Positions 1 through 7,651 of a DNA stretch of 64,000 nt are shown piece after piece. Numbering within the stretch: position 1 is the stretch's first letter; each line of letters opens with the position of its first letter. Origin of the DNA: Reyranella sp. (lineage in GTDB: Bacteria; Pseudomonadota; Alphaproteobacteria; Reyranellales; Reyranellaceae). The position numbers and the translations under genes were made by a program. The notes beneath the pieces are model-generated. The model was not told where the DNA came from. It saw only the letters and a list, made by a program, of their open reading frames with translations, and searched no databases. The DNA lies in contig NZ_SCUT01000063.1 in the NCBI RefSeq assembly GCF_004297265.1, positions 1 to 64,000 on the forward strand, given 5' to 3'.

Positions 1-193
1 GAGCTACGACAACAGTACCCGAAGCTGTCGAGCTCGCTACATGAACGTCGTGTATCGAACGTGCTGCGCAGTTCACAGGCATGCCTGTGTGTTATCGAGA
101 ATGCAGATCACGTTGGATCACACACTACCGATCCCCGTTCCATACCCCACTGACTCATCGATGCTGGCGAGCTTCCTTGAAAATCAATGTCAT

Positions 194-376
194 ATGCCTC
201 ATGGAACCCTCGTTCACAATCACCCATCAGGCGATCCCAAGCCGTCGCGCGACGACATCGAGATGACGCGCGAAATCAAGACGGCGGCCGAGGCGCTGGG
301 GATCACCATCCACGACCACCTCGTCATCGGCCGCAAAGGGCACGCGAGCTTCCGGAGTTTGGGACTGTTGGACTAG
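194..376 (+). pseudogene. RadC (DUF2466/JAB) C-terminal remnant
   Basis: The last 60 codons match the C-terminal half of the RadC family. The metal-site signature HNHPSGDPKPSRDD (the JAMM pattern HxHx7SxxD) is followed by the usual HDHLVIGR and HASFRSLGLL ending. The N-terminal helix-hairpin-helix region and the first half of the JAB fold are missing. An open frame runs back to position 41, but its residues do not resemble RadC. Known RadC proteins are about 220-230 residues, so this is a 3' fragment, probably left by a deletion or an insertion event. RadC-like proteins often lie in mobile regions; their function is unsettled. I cannot tell whether the fragment is translated. Confidence 0.7.
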
Positions 377-469
377 CGAGCGATCCGGCGGCGGAACCAT
401 GTTGCCAAGGCAAGAACGCTTGACCACATTCTTCACGTTGTTCTCCGGAAATGGCCGCGCCGCGCTCAC

Positions 470-1264
470 ATGTCCAAGTTCCTGCGCATAGGGGTCCATC
501 GATCGAACGTGTCCGGCTACACGTCGAAGGCATGGTGGATTCGCCGGGTCGGCTCGACTGTTTTCCTGAAATGGGGCGCGGTCGAGGTTCAGGGCGTGGG
601 CGATGGACGAAAGGTCCATTGGACAGTCCCGCCGCGCGAGAAGGAAATCCGCTGCGGCTCCGTGCAGGCCGCAACCGACTACGTGAGGAACGCCATCTCA
701 CGTCGGCGCAGCCATGACTACGAGCCGCTGGCCTCCGGTATTCCGATCAGGCGACGGCCGGCCAGCCGCGTCGCCGAACCCAAGCAGACACTCGCCGCGA
801 TCCTGATCGTCGATATCGTGCAATCCACGGAGAAGGCCGCGCGGCTGGGCGATGCGCGCTGGACGCAGGTCATGAACCACTACTACGCCACCGTCCGCAA
901 GGAGCTGAAGACCTTGCGCGGCAAGGAAGTCGTGACGACCGGGGATGGCGTGCTCGCAACTTTTGCCGCGCCGGCGCCGGCGGTGCGATGCGCCACCGCC
1001 ATCCGCGAGGCCGTGCGGACCTTGGGACTGGAAATCAGGGCGGGGCTGCATGTCGGCGAATACAAGGTGAGCGGGCCCGACGTGGTCGGACTCGCGCTCC
1101 ACATCGGCTCGCGCCTCGCCGCCAAGGCACGTGCGGGCGAAGTCCTGGTCTCGAGCGCAGTCAGGGATCTGATTTCGGAGTCCGAGATCCGGTTCAAGGA
1201 CCGCGGCATCCACCAGCTCAAGGGCGTGCCGAAGCGTTGGCGGCTCTACCGGGTCGATGGATAG
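470..1264 (+). CDS. Class III adenylate/guanylate cyclase with N-terminal WGR-like domain
   Basis: This 264-residue soluble protein has two parts. Residues 105-262 are a class III nucleotide cyclase catalytic domain, with metal-binding aspartates at D115 (VDIVQST) and D159 (TTGDG), a GLHVGEY strand and an HIGSR helix, ending in the typical KGVPKRWRLYRV. It should make cAMP (or cGMP) from the NTP. Residues 20-90 (KAWWIRRV, VFLKWGAVEVQG, then an Ala-rich helix ending RRRSHDYEPL) resemble the WGR fold known from nucleic-acid-associated proteins, although WGR itself reads WGA. The ATG at 470 is the earliest that keeps this domain. A lone receiver-domain gene lies 5 bp downstream on the opposite strand. 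The cyclase call is firm; the WGR call is by eye. Confidence 0.85.
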   Translation: MSKFLRIGVHRSNVSGYTSKAWWIRRVGSTVFLKWGAVEVQGVGDGRKVHWTVPPREKEIRCGSVQAATDYVRNAISRRRSHDYEPLASGIPIRRRPASRVAEPKQTLAAILIVDIVQSTEKAARLGDARWTQVMNHYYATVRKELKTLRGKEVVTTGDGVLATFAAPAPAVRCATAIREAVRTLGLEIRAGLHVGEYKVSGPDVVGLALHIGSRLAAKARAGEVLVSSAVRDLISESEIRFKDRGIHQLKGVPKRWRLYRVDG

Positions 1265-1269
1265 CGACG

Positions 1270-1674
1270 TCAAGATCCCGGGGGTTCCATTACCGCCACG
1301 GGTGCGAGGAACCGATACAGGTCTTCCTGGCTGAACGGCTTCCTGATGAGCGGCAGCCCGGCCATGGTGCTGCCCGCGGGGAACAAGTGCAACAGAGTCC
1401 TGGAGGTCAGGACAACCTTTGCCTGCGGCCGGTTGCGCCTCGTCCATCGAGCCAGGGCCGCGCCATCGCTTACCCCCACCCAGTCTATATCGACCACCAG
1501 ATAATCGAACGGCTCGGCGGAAGCGGCCCGGATCGCGGGTCCGCCATGCTCCGATTCGACGATCCCGAAACCGTGCCGACGCAGATGATCCACGAGAACG
1601 CTTCGAGCCGCCGGATCACTTTCCACGACGAGAATCGACAGGCCAGACGCGCCTGCCTTGCTGTTATCGGCCAC
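1270..1674 (-). CDS. Stand-alone response regulator receiver domain
   Basis: The protein is a single CheY-like receiver domain with no output domain. It begins LSILVVESDPAAR, where the acidic cluster would hold Mg2+. It continues through FDYLVVDIDW with the probable phospho-accepting Asp, and ends with the conserved Lys in LIRKPF. It would be phosphorylated by a histidine kinase that is not in this window and act through protein contacts. The frame is open to 1866, but that start would lie inside the DUF72 gene and the extra residues are not receiver-like. I chose the GTG at 1674 just before the domain; the start is uncertain. The gene converges on the cyclase gene, 5 bp away. Confidence 0.75.
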   Translation of the reverse strand: MADNSKAGASGLSILVVESDPAARSVLVDHLRRHGFGIVESEHGGPAIRAASAEPFDYLVVDIDWVGVSDGAALARWTRRNRPQAKVVLTSRTLLHLFPAGSTMAGLPLIRKPFSQEDLYRFLAPVAVMEPPGS

Positions 1675-1720
1675 CACCCACCCCGATCGGTAAGCACGGC
1701 TTCCCACGGCCGCACAGTCA

Positions 1721-1750
1721 ATACGCAGGCAGGCGATACGCAGGCAGGCG
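1721..1750. repeat. 15-bp tandem direct repeat
   Basis: Two exact head-to-tail copies of ATACGCAGGCAGGCG occupy 1721-1735 and 1736-1750. They lie in the spacer between the divergent receiver and DUF72 genes and could be a simple slippage duplication. Confidence 0.9.
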
Positions 1751-1805
1751 CCCTTTGGTTCACCGCACCCAACCGCATTCCGGAACAGTTCAGCTTTTTT
1801 CGCGC

Positions 1806-1811
1806 TATACT
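1806..1811 (+). promoter_or_regulatory. -10-like element, leaderless start candidate
   Basis: TATACT lies six bases before the DUF72 ATG at 1818, and no Shine-Dalgarno-like sequence precedes that ATG. If this is the -10 box, transcription would begin at or next to the start codon. The -35 region is not well matched. Confidence 0.35.
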
Positions 1812-1817
1812 CCCCGC

Positions 1818-2558
1818 ATGAGTGGAAAAATCCTTGTCGGCGTGGGCGGCTGGACCTTCGAGCCATGGCGCGGCGTCTTCTATCCCGACGACCTGACGCA
1901 GAAGCGGGAGCTGGAATATGCCAGCCGCCAGCTCACCTCGATCGAGATCAACGGCACCTACTATTCCAGCTTCAAGCCGGCGAGCTGGGCGAAGTGGCGG
2001 GAAGAGACGCCGGACGGCTTCGTGTTCGCGGTCAAGGCCTCGCGCTTCTGCACCAACCGGCGCGTGCTGGCGGACGCGGGCGAATCCGTGCAGCGCTTCG
2101 TGTCGCAGGGGTTGGTCGAGCTCAAGGACCGGCTGGGGCCGATCAACTGGCAGTTCATGGGAACCAAGAAGTTCGATCCGGAGGATTTCGAGGCCTTCCT
2201 GAAGCTGCTGCCGCGCGAGGTCGGCAGCCTGCCGCTGCGCCATGCCCTGGAGGTGCGGCACGACAGCTTCAAGGACGAGCGCTTCTACGATCTTGCCGCC
2301 AGGTACAAGGCCGCGATCGTCTATGCCCACGACAAGGACTTTCCCGAGATCGACGAGCCGACCGCCGACTTCACCTATGCCCGCCTGATGCAGTCAGAGG
2401 AAAAGGTGAAGACCGGATACAAGCCCGCCGACATCGACAAGTGGGCCAAGCGCGCCAAGACCTGGGCGAAGAAGGGCGACGCTTTCGTCTACTTCATCTC
2501 CGGGGCCAAGGTCCGCAACCCGGCTGCCGCACAGGCGCTGATCAAGAAGGTCGGCTGA
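1818..2558 (+). CDS. DUF72 (YecE-like) family protein
   Basis: This 246-residue protein belongs to the DUF72/YecE family, which has a TIM-barrel-like fold and no settled biochemical role. Family signatures are GVGGWTFEPWRG near the N-terminus, EINGTYYSSF, FVFAVKASRFCT, ALEVRHDSF and the C-terminal FVYFISGAKVRNPAAA. The length is normal for the family. The ATG at 1818 starts directly on the conserved first strand, and the long upstream frame is non-homologous. There is no operon partner: the next gene is 62 bp away and has its own regulator character. Confidence 0.85.
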   Translation: MSGKILVGVGGWTFEPWRGVFYPDDLTQKRELEYASRQLTSIEINGTYYSSFKPASWAKWREETPDGFVFAVKASRFCTNRRVLADAGESVQRFVSQGLVELKDRLGPINWQFMGTKKFDPEDFEAFLKLLPREVGSLPLRHALEVRHDSFKDERFYDLAARYKAAIVYAHDKDFPEIDEPTADFTYARLMQSEEKVKTGYKPADIDKWAKRAKTWAKKGDAFVYFISGAKVRNPAAAQALIKKVG

Positions 2559-2620
2559 TTGCCGGTGGAGTGACCGGCGATACTTGACTCGGACGGGGCC
2601 CCCGCCTAACTGTTAACTCT

Positions 2621-3040
2621 ATGGTTAACAATCAAAGCACGCCCCTCGACCGGACCTTCGCCGCTCTCGCCGATCCGACAAGACGCGCGCTGCTGGCCCG
2701 CCTCGATGCGGAAGAAGCCGTCACCGTCAGCGAGCTGGCGCGCCCCTTCCCGGTCTCGCTGCCGGCCATCATGAAGCACCTCGACGTGCTCTCCGACGCC
2801 GGCTTGATCGTGCGGTCGAAGTCCGGCCGCACCGTCACCTGCCAGCTCAAGGCGGAGCCGATGGAGCAGGCGATGAACTGGCTCGCCCACTACCAGCGCT
2901 ACTGGACCCAGCAGCTCGACCGTCTCGCCGCCTTCCTGGAGGAAGAAAAATGGCCAGCAGACCCAGCCTCGCCCTCAAGCGCCACCTCAACGCGCCGCCC
3001 GAGAAAGTCTACGAAGCCTGGACGCAGCCCGAAAAAATGA
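2621..3040 (+). CDS. ArsR-family winged-helix repressor
   Basis: The first 105 residues are an ArsR/SmtB-type winged helix: FAALADPTRRALLARL, VSELARPFPVSLPAIMKHL as the recognition helix and GLIVRSKSGRTVTCQL as the wing. No cysteine metal site is visible, so it is the kind usually paired with an AHSA1/SRPBCC protein, as here. The expected family end is near residue 108-112. This frame instead runs on for about 30 Pro/Ser/Arg-rich residues that are encoded inside the next gene in another frame, a 91-base overlap. The pair is probably autoregulated and cotranscribed. Confidence 0.85.
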   Translation: MVNNQSTPLDRTFAALADPTRRALLARLDAEEAVTVSELARPFPVSLPAIMKHLDVLSDAGLIVRSKSGRTVTCQLKAEPMEQAMNWLAHYQRYWTQQLDRLAAFLEEEKWPADPASPSSATSTRRPRKSTKPGRSPKK

Positions 3041-3381
3041 TCCGCTGGTGGGGCGTCATGGGCCACCAGCGCTCCCCCATTGCCGAGACCGATCTCCGGG
3101 TTGGCGGACGCTTCCGTGTCCAGTTCTGGACGCCCGACGACGAGCATCACAGCGTGAGCGGCGTCTATCGCGAGATCGCGCCGCCGACGAAGCTCGTCTT
3201 CTCCTGGGCCTGGCAGAGCACGCCGGAGCGCGAGTCGCAGGTCACGATCGACCTGAAGCCGGACAAGGACGGCACCCTCCTCACCCTGACCCACGAGCAG
3301 TTCTTCGACGAGAAGGCCCGCGACGGCCATCGCGGCGGCTGGGGCAGGGCGCTCGACAAGCTGGAGGAACTGTTCGCATGA
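2950..3381 (+). CDS. SRPBCC (AHSA1-like) domain protein
   Basis: This 143-residue protein is a single START/Bet v1-type SRPBCC domain of the AHSA1 group. It begins LKRHLNAPPEKVYEAWTQPE, includes WWGVMG and DLRVGGRF, and ends with a GGWGRALDKLEELF helix. Such proteins bind hydrophobic ligands in a cavity; the ligand here is unknown. The ATG at 2950 lies inside the upstream ArsR frame, and the stop overlaps the next start as ATGA, so the three genes look translationally coupled. ArsR plus SRPBCC is a common stress-responsive pair in proteobacteria. Confidence 0.85.
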   Translation: MASRPSLALKRHLNAPPEKVYEAWTQPEKMIRWWGVMGHQRSPIAETDLRVGGRFRVQFWTPDDEHHSVSGVYREIAPPTKLVFSWAWQSTPERESQVTIDLKPDKDGTLLTLTHEQFFDEKARDGHRGGWGRALDKLEELFA

Positions 3382-4253
3382 GCCTCGGCCCCTTTCGCGC
3401 ACCTGTCGCGCTGAGCGATGCCGGCATCTGGGCGTTGCAGTTCGCCGCGTTGCCCGACGATGTCGCCGGGCTCGCGAAGGTCCTGCAGGGCCTGCTCATC
3501 CACGAGCATATGCCGGATGTCTACGGCGTCGCGCTCTCGGAGCGTCAGCGGTGCGAACCCCATGTGCGCAGCGCCGAAGCGATTCTGGAACGGATCGCCG
3601 TCCACGATCCGCGGCCATTGTCGCAGGCCCGCCTGCCCGGCGAGCGTTTCGCGGGCTGCTGCCGCCACTACACGCTGCTGCTCGTCGCGATGCTCAGGAG
3701 CAAGGGAATCGCAGCCCGGGCGCGCTGCGGTTTCGGCGCCTACTTCGCGAAGGGCAAGTTCATGGATCACTGGGTGGCGGAGTATTTCGACGAGGCGCAG
3801 CGGCGCTGGATCCTGGCCGATGCCCAGATCGACGACCGGCAACGCGCCCTGTTCGGTATCGACTTCGACACGCTGGACGTGCCACGCGACAGGTTCCTCG
3901 TCGCCGGCGATGCCTGGCGGCTCTGCCGCGACGGCCACGCCGATCCGCAGTCCTTCGGAGTCCTGGACATGGCCGGCCTCTGGTTCATCGCCGGCAACGT
4001 CATTCGCGATGCAGCGGCCCTCAACAACCGCGAAATGCTTCCGTGGGACGTGTGGGGCGGCATGACCCCTGCCGATGCCGGGATCGACCTCGCCTTCATC
4101 GACCGGCTGGCCCGCCTCACGCACGCTCCCGACAGGCACCTGGAAGAGTTGCGGGCGGTGTACCGGGACCCGCGCATAGCCGTGCCCCCGACCGTATTCA
4201 ACGCCGTCCTCCGCCGCCCGGAAGCGGTTTCCCCGTTCGCCCATTCGGCCTAA
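3378..4253 (+). CDS. Transglutaminase-like superfamily protein
   Basis: This 291-residue soluble protein has a transglutaminase-like papain fold core. The nucleophile region is FAGCCRHYTLLL (Cys94/95), followed by LRSKGIAARARCGF, the His in DHWVAEY (H131) and the Asp in LADAQID (D148), which supply a Cys-His-Asp triad. Such proteins act as proteases or amidases or have lost activity; the substrate is not predictable. No signal peptide is visible. The ATG at 3378 forms an ATGA overlap with the SRPBCC stop, so it is likely the third gene of that operon. Confidence 0.75.
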   Translation: MSLGPFRAPVALSDAGIWALQFAALPDDVAGLAKVLQGLLIHEHMPDVYGVALSERQRCEPHVRSAEAILERIAVHDPRPLSQARLPGERFAGCCRHYTLLLVAMLRSKGIAARARCGFGAYFAKGKFMDHWVAEYFDEAQRRWILADAQIDDRQRALFGIDFDTLDVPRDRFLVAGDAWRLCRDGHADPQSFGVLDMAGLWFIAGNVIRDAAALNNREMLPWDVWGGMTPADAGIDLAFIDRLARLTHAPDRHLEELRAVYRDPRIAVPPTVFNAVLRRPEAVSPFAHSA

Positions 4254-4296
4254 GCTGGTGTCCCGACCGGAGCTTCCAGAACCCAAGGAGGCATGC

Positions 4297-4740
4297 ATGC
4301 CTGCTCTCTCGCTCGACCATTACAACATCTACTGCACCGACCTCGAGGCCACCGTGCGCTTCTACGAGCGCTATGTCGGCCTGACCAACGGCGACCGTCC
4401 GCCCTTCCCCTTCCCCGGCGCCTGGATGTACGCCGGCGACAAGGCGATCCTTCATCTCGTGTCGGAGACCGGCCGTGCCGACCAGGGCAGCGGCGCCATC
4501 GACCATGTCGCCATCAACTGCGCCGACATCCGTGGCACGCTCGACCAGATCAAGAAGGACGGCCTGCCCTTCGAGGTGAAGAAGGTGCCGGCGCGCCCGC
4601 TGCAGCAGGTCTTCGTGCACGATCCCGACGGCGTCATGATCGAGCTGAACTTCTGGCACGAGGAAGACGTGGCGGAACTCCAGGGCTACGACCCGATGGC
4701 CAACAAGGTCACCGCCGAGAAGCAGAAGGTCCCGGCCTGA
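4297..4740 (+). CDS. VOC (glyoxalase/dioxygenase) family protein
   Basis: This 147-residue protein has the paired beta-alpha-beta-beta-beta units of the vicinal oxygen chelate family. Candidate metal ligands are His8 in LDHYNIYC, the His of AIDHVAINC and the Glu of VMIELNFW. It could be a lyase, an isomerase or a dioxygenase; the reaction is unknown. AAGGAG at 4285-4290 supports the ATG at 4297, in preference to the in-frame start 13 codons upstream. The gene is 43 bp downstream of the transglutaminase-like gene and may be a separate unit. Confidence 0.8.
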   Translation: MPALSLDHYNIYCTDLEATVRFYERYVGLTNGDRPPFPFPGAWMYAGDKAILHLVSETGRADQGSGAIDHVAINCADIRGTLDQIKKDGLPFEVKKVPARPLQQVFVHDPDGVMIELNFWHEEDVAELQGYDPMANKVTAEKQKVPA

Positions 4741-4765
4741 CGGACCGGACGACGAAGCTCGAGGC

Positions 4766-5242
4766 CTAGTCGAACGTCAGCGTGGCGGCCAGCTGCTCCC
4801 AGTAGTCCGGTGGCAGGAGGTCGCGGCCGGCAAGCAGGCACTCGAGATATGCCCGCGGCGGCTTGAGGCCTTCACCCTGCGTCAGGGCGACGTAGACGAT
4901 GGCCTCGACCGCCGCACCGGTGTCGCCGCGCACCACGCGAAGGGTACGGCGCTCGTAATGACGGTCGGCGACGCCTTCGTAAATGTCGAGCACGGCAAAT
5001 CCCGCGTCGGGCAGGGCATTCAGCGTCCCGTGCACGACACCGTTCTCCGCCGGCACGATGTTGGCCGCCGCCGCCCCCTTCAGGAGGCGCGCGGGCTTGT
5101 CGAAGGCGAGCCGCCAGCCGTCGAGCCGGCCCGCAATGCGCTCGCCGCGCGGCACGCCCCGCGGCGCCAACCTCTGATCGAACAGCCGCACGGGGTCCAT
5201 GTTGGAGCCGTAGGCGAAGTACCAGGTCAGGCCATCCGCCAT
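4766..5242 (-). CDS. Gamma-glutamylcyclotransferase-like protein
   Basis: This 158-residue protein has the GGCT/AIG2-like fold. The substrate loop motif YGSNM lies at residues 11-15, and the acidic catalytic residue is probably the Glu in LDIYEGV. GGCT enzymes release 5-oxoproline from gamma-glutamyl peptides or amines; the exact substrate is unknown. The ATG at 5242 lies 16 bases inside the 3' end of the upstream adenylate cyclase gene, so the two are cotranscribed and probably coupled. There is no signal peptide, so it should act in the cytoplasm. Confidence 0.85.
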   Translation of the reverse strand: MADGLTWYFAYGSNMDPVRLFDQRLAPRGVPRGERIAGRLDGWRLAFDKPARLLKGAAAANIVPAENGVVHGTLNALPDAGFAVLDIYEGVADRHYERRTLRVVRGDTGAAVEAIVYVALTQGEGLKPPRAYLECLLAGRDLLPPDYWEQLAATLTFD

Positions 5243-6510
5243 ACGCGCACCTTCTCGTCGTAACCGCGGATCGCCACGGGACCGAGATCGACGGCGCCGT
5301 TGCACGGGGTCGCGTCGTGCACCGACTGCGAGACCAGCAGCCGGGCGCCGACATCCTTGGTGAGCTGCTCCAGCCGCGCCGCGAGGTTCACCGTATCTCC
5401 GATTACCGTGTACTCCTTGCGCTGCGGAGAGCCCACCGTGCCCGTCACGGCCTCCCCCAGATGGATACCGATGCCGATCCGGAGTGCCCAGCCGGGATGC
5501 GTGCGGTTCCACCCCTCGACTGTCGCGATCATAGCCTGCGCCGCCGCGAGAGCATTGCGCGCTGCCGCAGGGTCGTCGAGCGGCGCCCCGAACACCGCCA
5601 TGAACCCGTCGCCCAGGAACTTGTTGATGATGCCGTTGTTGCGGTCCACCACCTCGATCATCTCGGCGAAGAAGGCGTTGAGCAGCGCCACCGTCTCCTC
5701 GGCACTGCGCCGGCGGGTCATCGCCGTGAAGCCGCGAATGTCGAGGAACAGCACGCACACGGTGCGCATCTCGCTCGGGGGATCCGTGCGCGCCGCCAGC
5801 AGGCGGTCGACGACGGCAGGCGAGACGTGCTGACCGAACAGGTTGGTGACGCGATCACGCGCCGCCACCGCCCGCACCGACATCTCGAACTGGGTGCGAA
5901 GGCTGTTCGCCACGAAGCCTGCCACCAGCCCGGAAGCGAACAGGACGAGGGTACGGCTGAAATGGAACAGCAGTGTTTCCTGCGGGATGTTGCCCCACGG
6001 CTCGAGTGGCACCAGCCACAGGACCAGCACGATCTGCTGCAGGGCGGCGACGGTGCCCGTCCAGACCGACAGCCAGAAATCGAGCCGCAGGGTCGAAAGG
6101 AGGATGAACAGGAAATAGAGCAGCGGCGGCCAGAAGCTGAACACCAGCACCGGGTCCATGTAGTGGCTCAGCGTGATGATGATCGACGCCGGCAGAGAGG
6201 TCTCGATCAGCGCATTGGCGAAGCGCGTCACCCGCAGGAAATCAAGGTCGCGCGCCGCCCGGTAGCGCAGGATGGTCAACGAAACCAATTCGTAGAGCAG
6301 GAACGGGCCGATGCCGACCAACGGGAGCCAGCCCGGCACGTCTCGCTCGAACATGCGGGAGGTATAGTCCACGAAGACGTTGGCGACCGTCAGCGAAAGG
6401 GCGAGCAGGACGGCCAGGATGATGGCGAGCGCGCGCATGCGCCGCTGCTCGCTGCGAATGATCTCGCGGCGGAGCGCGTCTGAGAAGAAGTCGGGCGCCG
6501 CGGCAGCCAT
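5227..6510 (-). CDS. Membrane-bound class III adenylate cyclase
   Basis: This 427-residue protein has an N-terminal membrane module of about six helices (residues 25-215, for example ALAIILAVLLALSLTVANVF) and a C-terminal class III cyclase domain. The catalytic motifs are FLDIRGFTAM (first metal Asp), NKFLGDGFMAVFGAP (second metal Asp) and GDTVNLAARLE (transition-state Asn and Arg). It should convert ATP to cAMP on the cytoplasmic face. FGQHVSPAVVDRLL is the usual linker before this domain. It is the second cyclase of the window. It diverges from the esterase gene and overlaps the downstream GGCT-like gene by 16 bases. Confidence 0.9.
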   Translation of the reverse strand: MAAAAPDFFSDALRREIIRSEQRRMRALAIILAVLLALSLTVANVFVDYTSRMFERDVPGWLPLVGIGPFLLYELVSLTILRYRAARDLDFLRVTRFANALIETSLPASIIITLSHYMDPVLVFSFWPPLLYFLFILLSTLRLDFWLSVWTGTVAALQQIVLVLWLVPLEPWGNIPQETLLFHFSRTLVLFASGLVAGFVANSLRTQFEMSVRAVAARDRVTNLFGQHVSPAVVDRLLAARTDPPSEMRTVCVLFLDIRGFTAMTRRRSAEETVALLNAFFAEMIEVVDRNNGIINKFLGDGFMAVFGAPLDDPAAARNALAAAQAMIATVEGWNRTHPGWALRIGIGIHLGEAVTGTVGSPQRKEYTVIGDTVNLAARLEQLTKDVGARLLVSQSVHDATPCNGAVDLGPVAIRGYDEKVRVWRMA

Positions 6511-6576
6511 CGCGCGCCAAACTAGCCAGAGGCGGCGGGCTCCACAACGGGCCGGGGCGGTGCTAGGTACTGAACC

Positions 6577-7638
6577 ATGTCGATGAAGGAGATCGCGCGG
6601 GAGATCCAGGGCAAGGTCGCCAACCTGGCACTGCGCATGCCGATTTCCTGGGTGAACATCCTGGCCGGGCCGCCGGTAGCGGTCGACGGGCGCACCCTGG
6701 ACGGCCGCATCCAGTGGTTCCTGAAGCTGCTCGCCTTCAGCGGCCAGCCCGCCGCGCATACGATGAGCGTCGTCGAGGCGCGCGAGGACTACGACGCCTT
6801 CATGAAGATGCTGGGCGGCCACCCCGCGCCGGTCAGTTCCATCCTCGACCGCACCCTGCCCGGTCCCGCCGGCCCGATGCGCATCCGCATCTACCGGCCG
6901 GCCGGCACCGTGGCGCGCCTGCTGCCGACCATCGTCTATTTCCATGGCGGCGGCTGGGTCATCGGCAGCCTCGAAGGCTACGATCTCGCCTGCCGCTATT
7001 TCTGCGCACGCTCGGGCTGCGCCGTCGTCTCGGTCGATTACCGGCTGGCCCCGGAGCATAAGTTCCCCGCGGCGGTCGACGATGCGCTCGCCGCCTATCG
7101 GTGGGTGGCGGGCGAGGCCCTGTCGCTCGGCCTCGACCCCGATCGCATCGTCGTGGCGGGCGATTCGGCCGGCGGGACGCTCGCCGCCGTGGTCGCACAG
7201 ACAGTGCGACACGAGCCGCACCCGCCTTGCCTGCAGTGGCTGATCTATCCCGCCACCGACATGGCGGGCGACACCCCTTCCCATCGAAGCTGCGGCGACG
7301 GCTTCCTGCTCACCGAGGCGGACATGAGGTGGTTCCGCATGCACTATCTCGACGCCGACGGCGAAATCGCCGATCCCCGTGCCTCGCCGCTGCGCGGCGA
7401 GGATCTCGGCGGACTGGCGCCGGCGCTGGTCTTCACCGCCGGCTTCGATCCGTTGCGCGACGAGGGCCGCGCCTATGCCGAGCGCCTGCAGGCCTCCGGC
7501 GTCAAGACCATCCATCGCGAGTTCGAGACCCTGATCCATGGCTTCGTCGGCATGCGGGGTGCGGTGCATGCCGCGGCTCGGGCGATGGACGACATGGTCG
7601 CCGGCCTGCGCCACGAGCTCGCACAGCTGGGACGTTGA
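6577..7638 (+). CDS. HSL-family alpha/beta hydrolase (esterase/lipase)
   Basis: This 353-residue hydrolase has the hormone-sensitive-lipase signatures: the oxyanion motif HGGGW at residue 123, the nucleophile elbow GDSAGG with Ser197, the Asp of FDPLRDEG and the His of HGFVGM near the C-terminus. It should hydrolyse short- to medium-chain carboxylic esters. The first 80 residues form a helical cap and no signal peptide is evident. A TetR regulator starts 13 bp downstream and is likely its regulator or operon partner. The gene diverges from the membrane cyclase with a 66-bp shared spacer. Confidence 0.9.
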   Translation: MSMKEIAREIQGKVANLALRMPISWVNILAGPPVAVDGRTLDGRIQWFLKLLAFSGQPAAHTMSVVEAREDYDAFMKMLGGHPAPVSSILDRTLPGPAGPMRIRIYRPAGTVARLLPTIVYFHGGGWVIGSLEGYDLACRYFCARSGCAVVSVDYRLAPEHKFPAAVDDALAAYRWVAGEALSLGLDPDRIVVAGDSAGGTLAAVVAQTVRHEPHPPCLQWLIYPATDMAGDTPSHRSCGDGFLLTEADMRWFRMHYLDADGEIADPRASPLRGEDLGGLAPALVFTAGFDPLRDEGRAYAERLQASGVKTIHREFETLIHGFVGMRGAVHAAARAMDDMVAGLRHELAQLGR

Positions 7639-7651
7639 GGGAACATCAGGC

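Noticed and set aside
1675..1866. Receiver-domain gene start at 1866
   Set aside because: It would overlap the DUF72 gene and add about 64 residues without receiver homology, including the tandem-repeat region.
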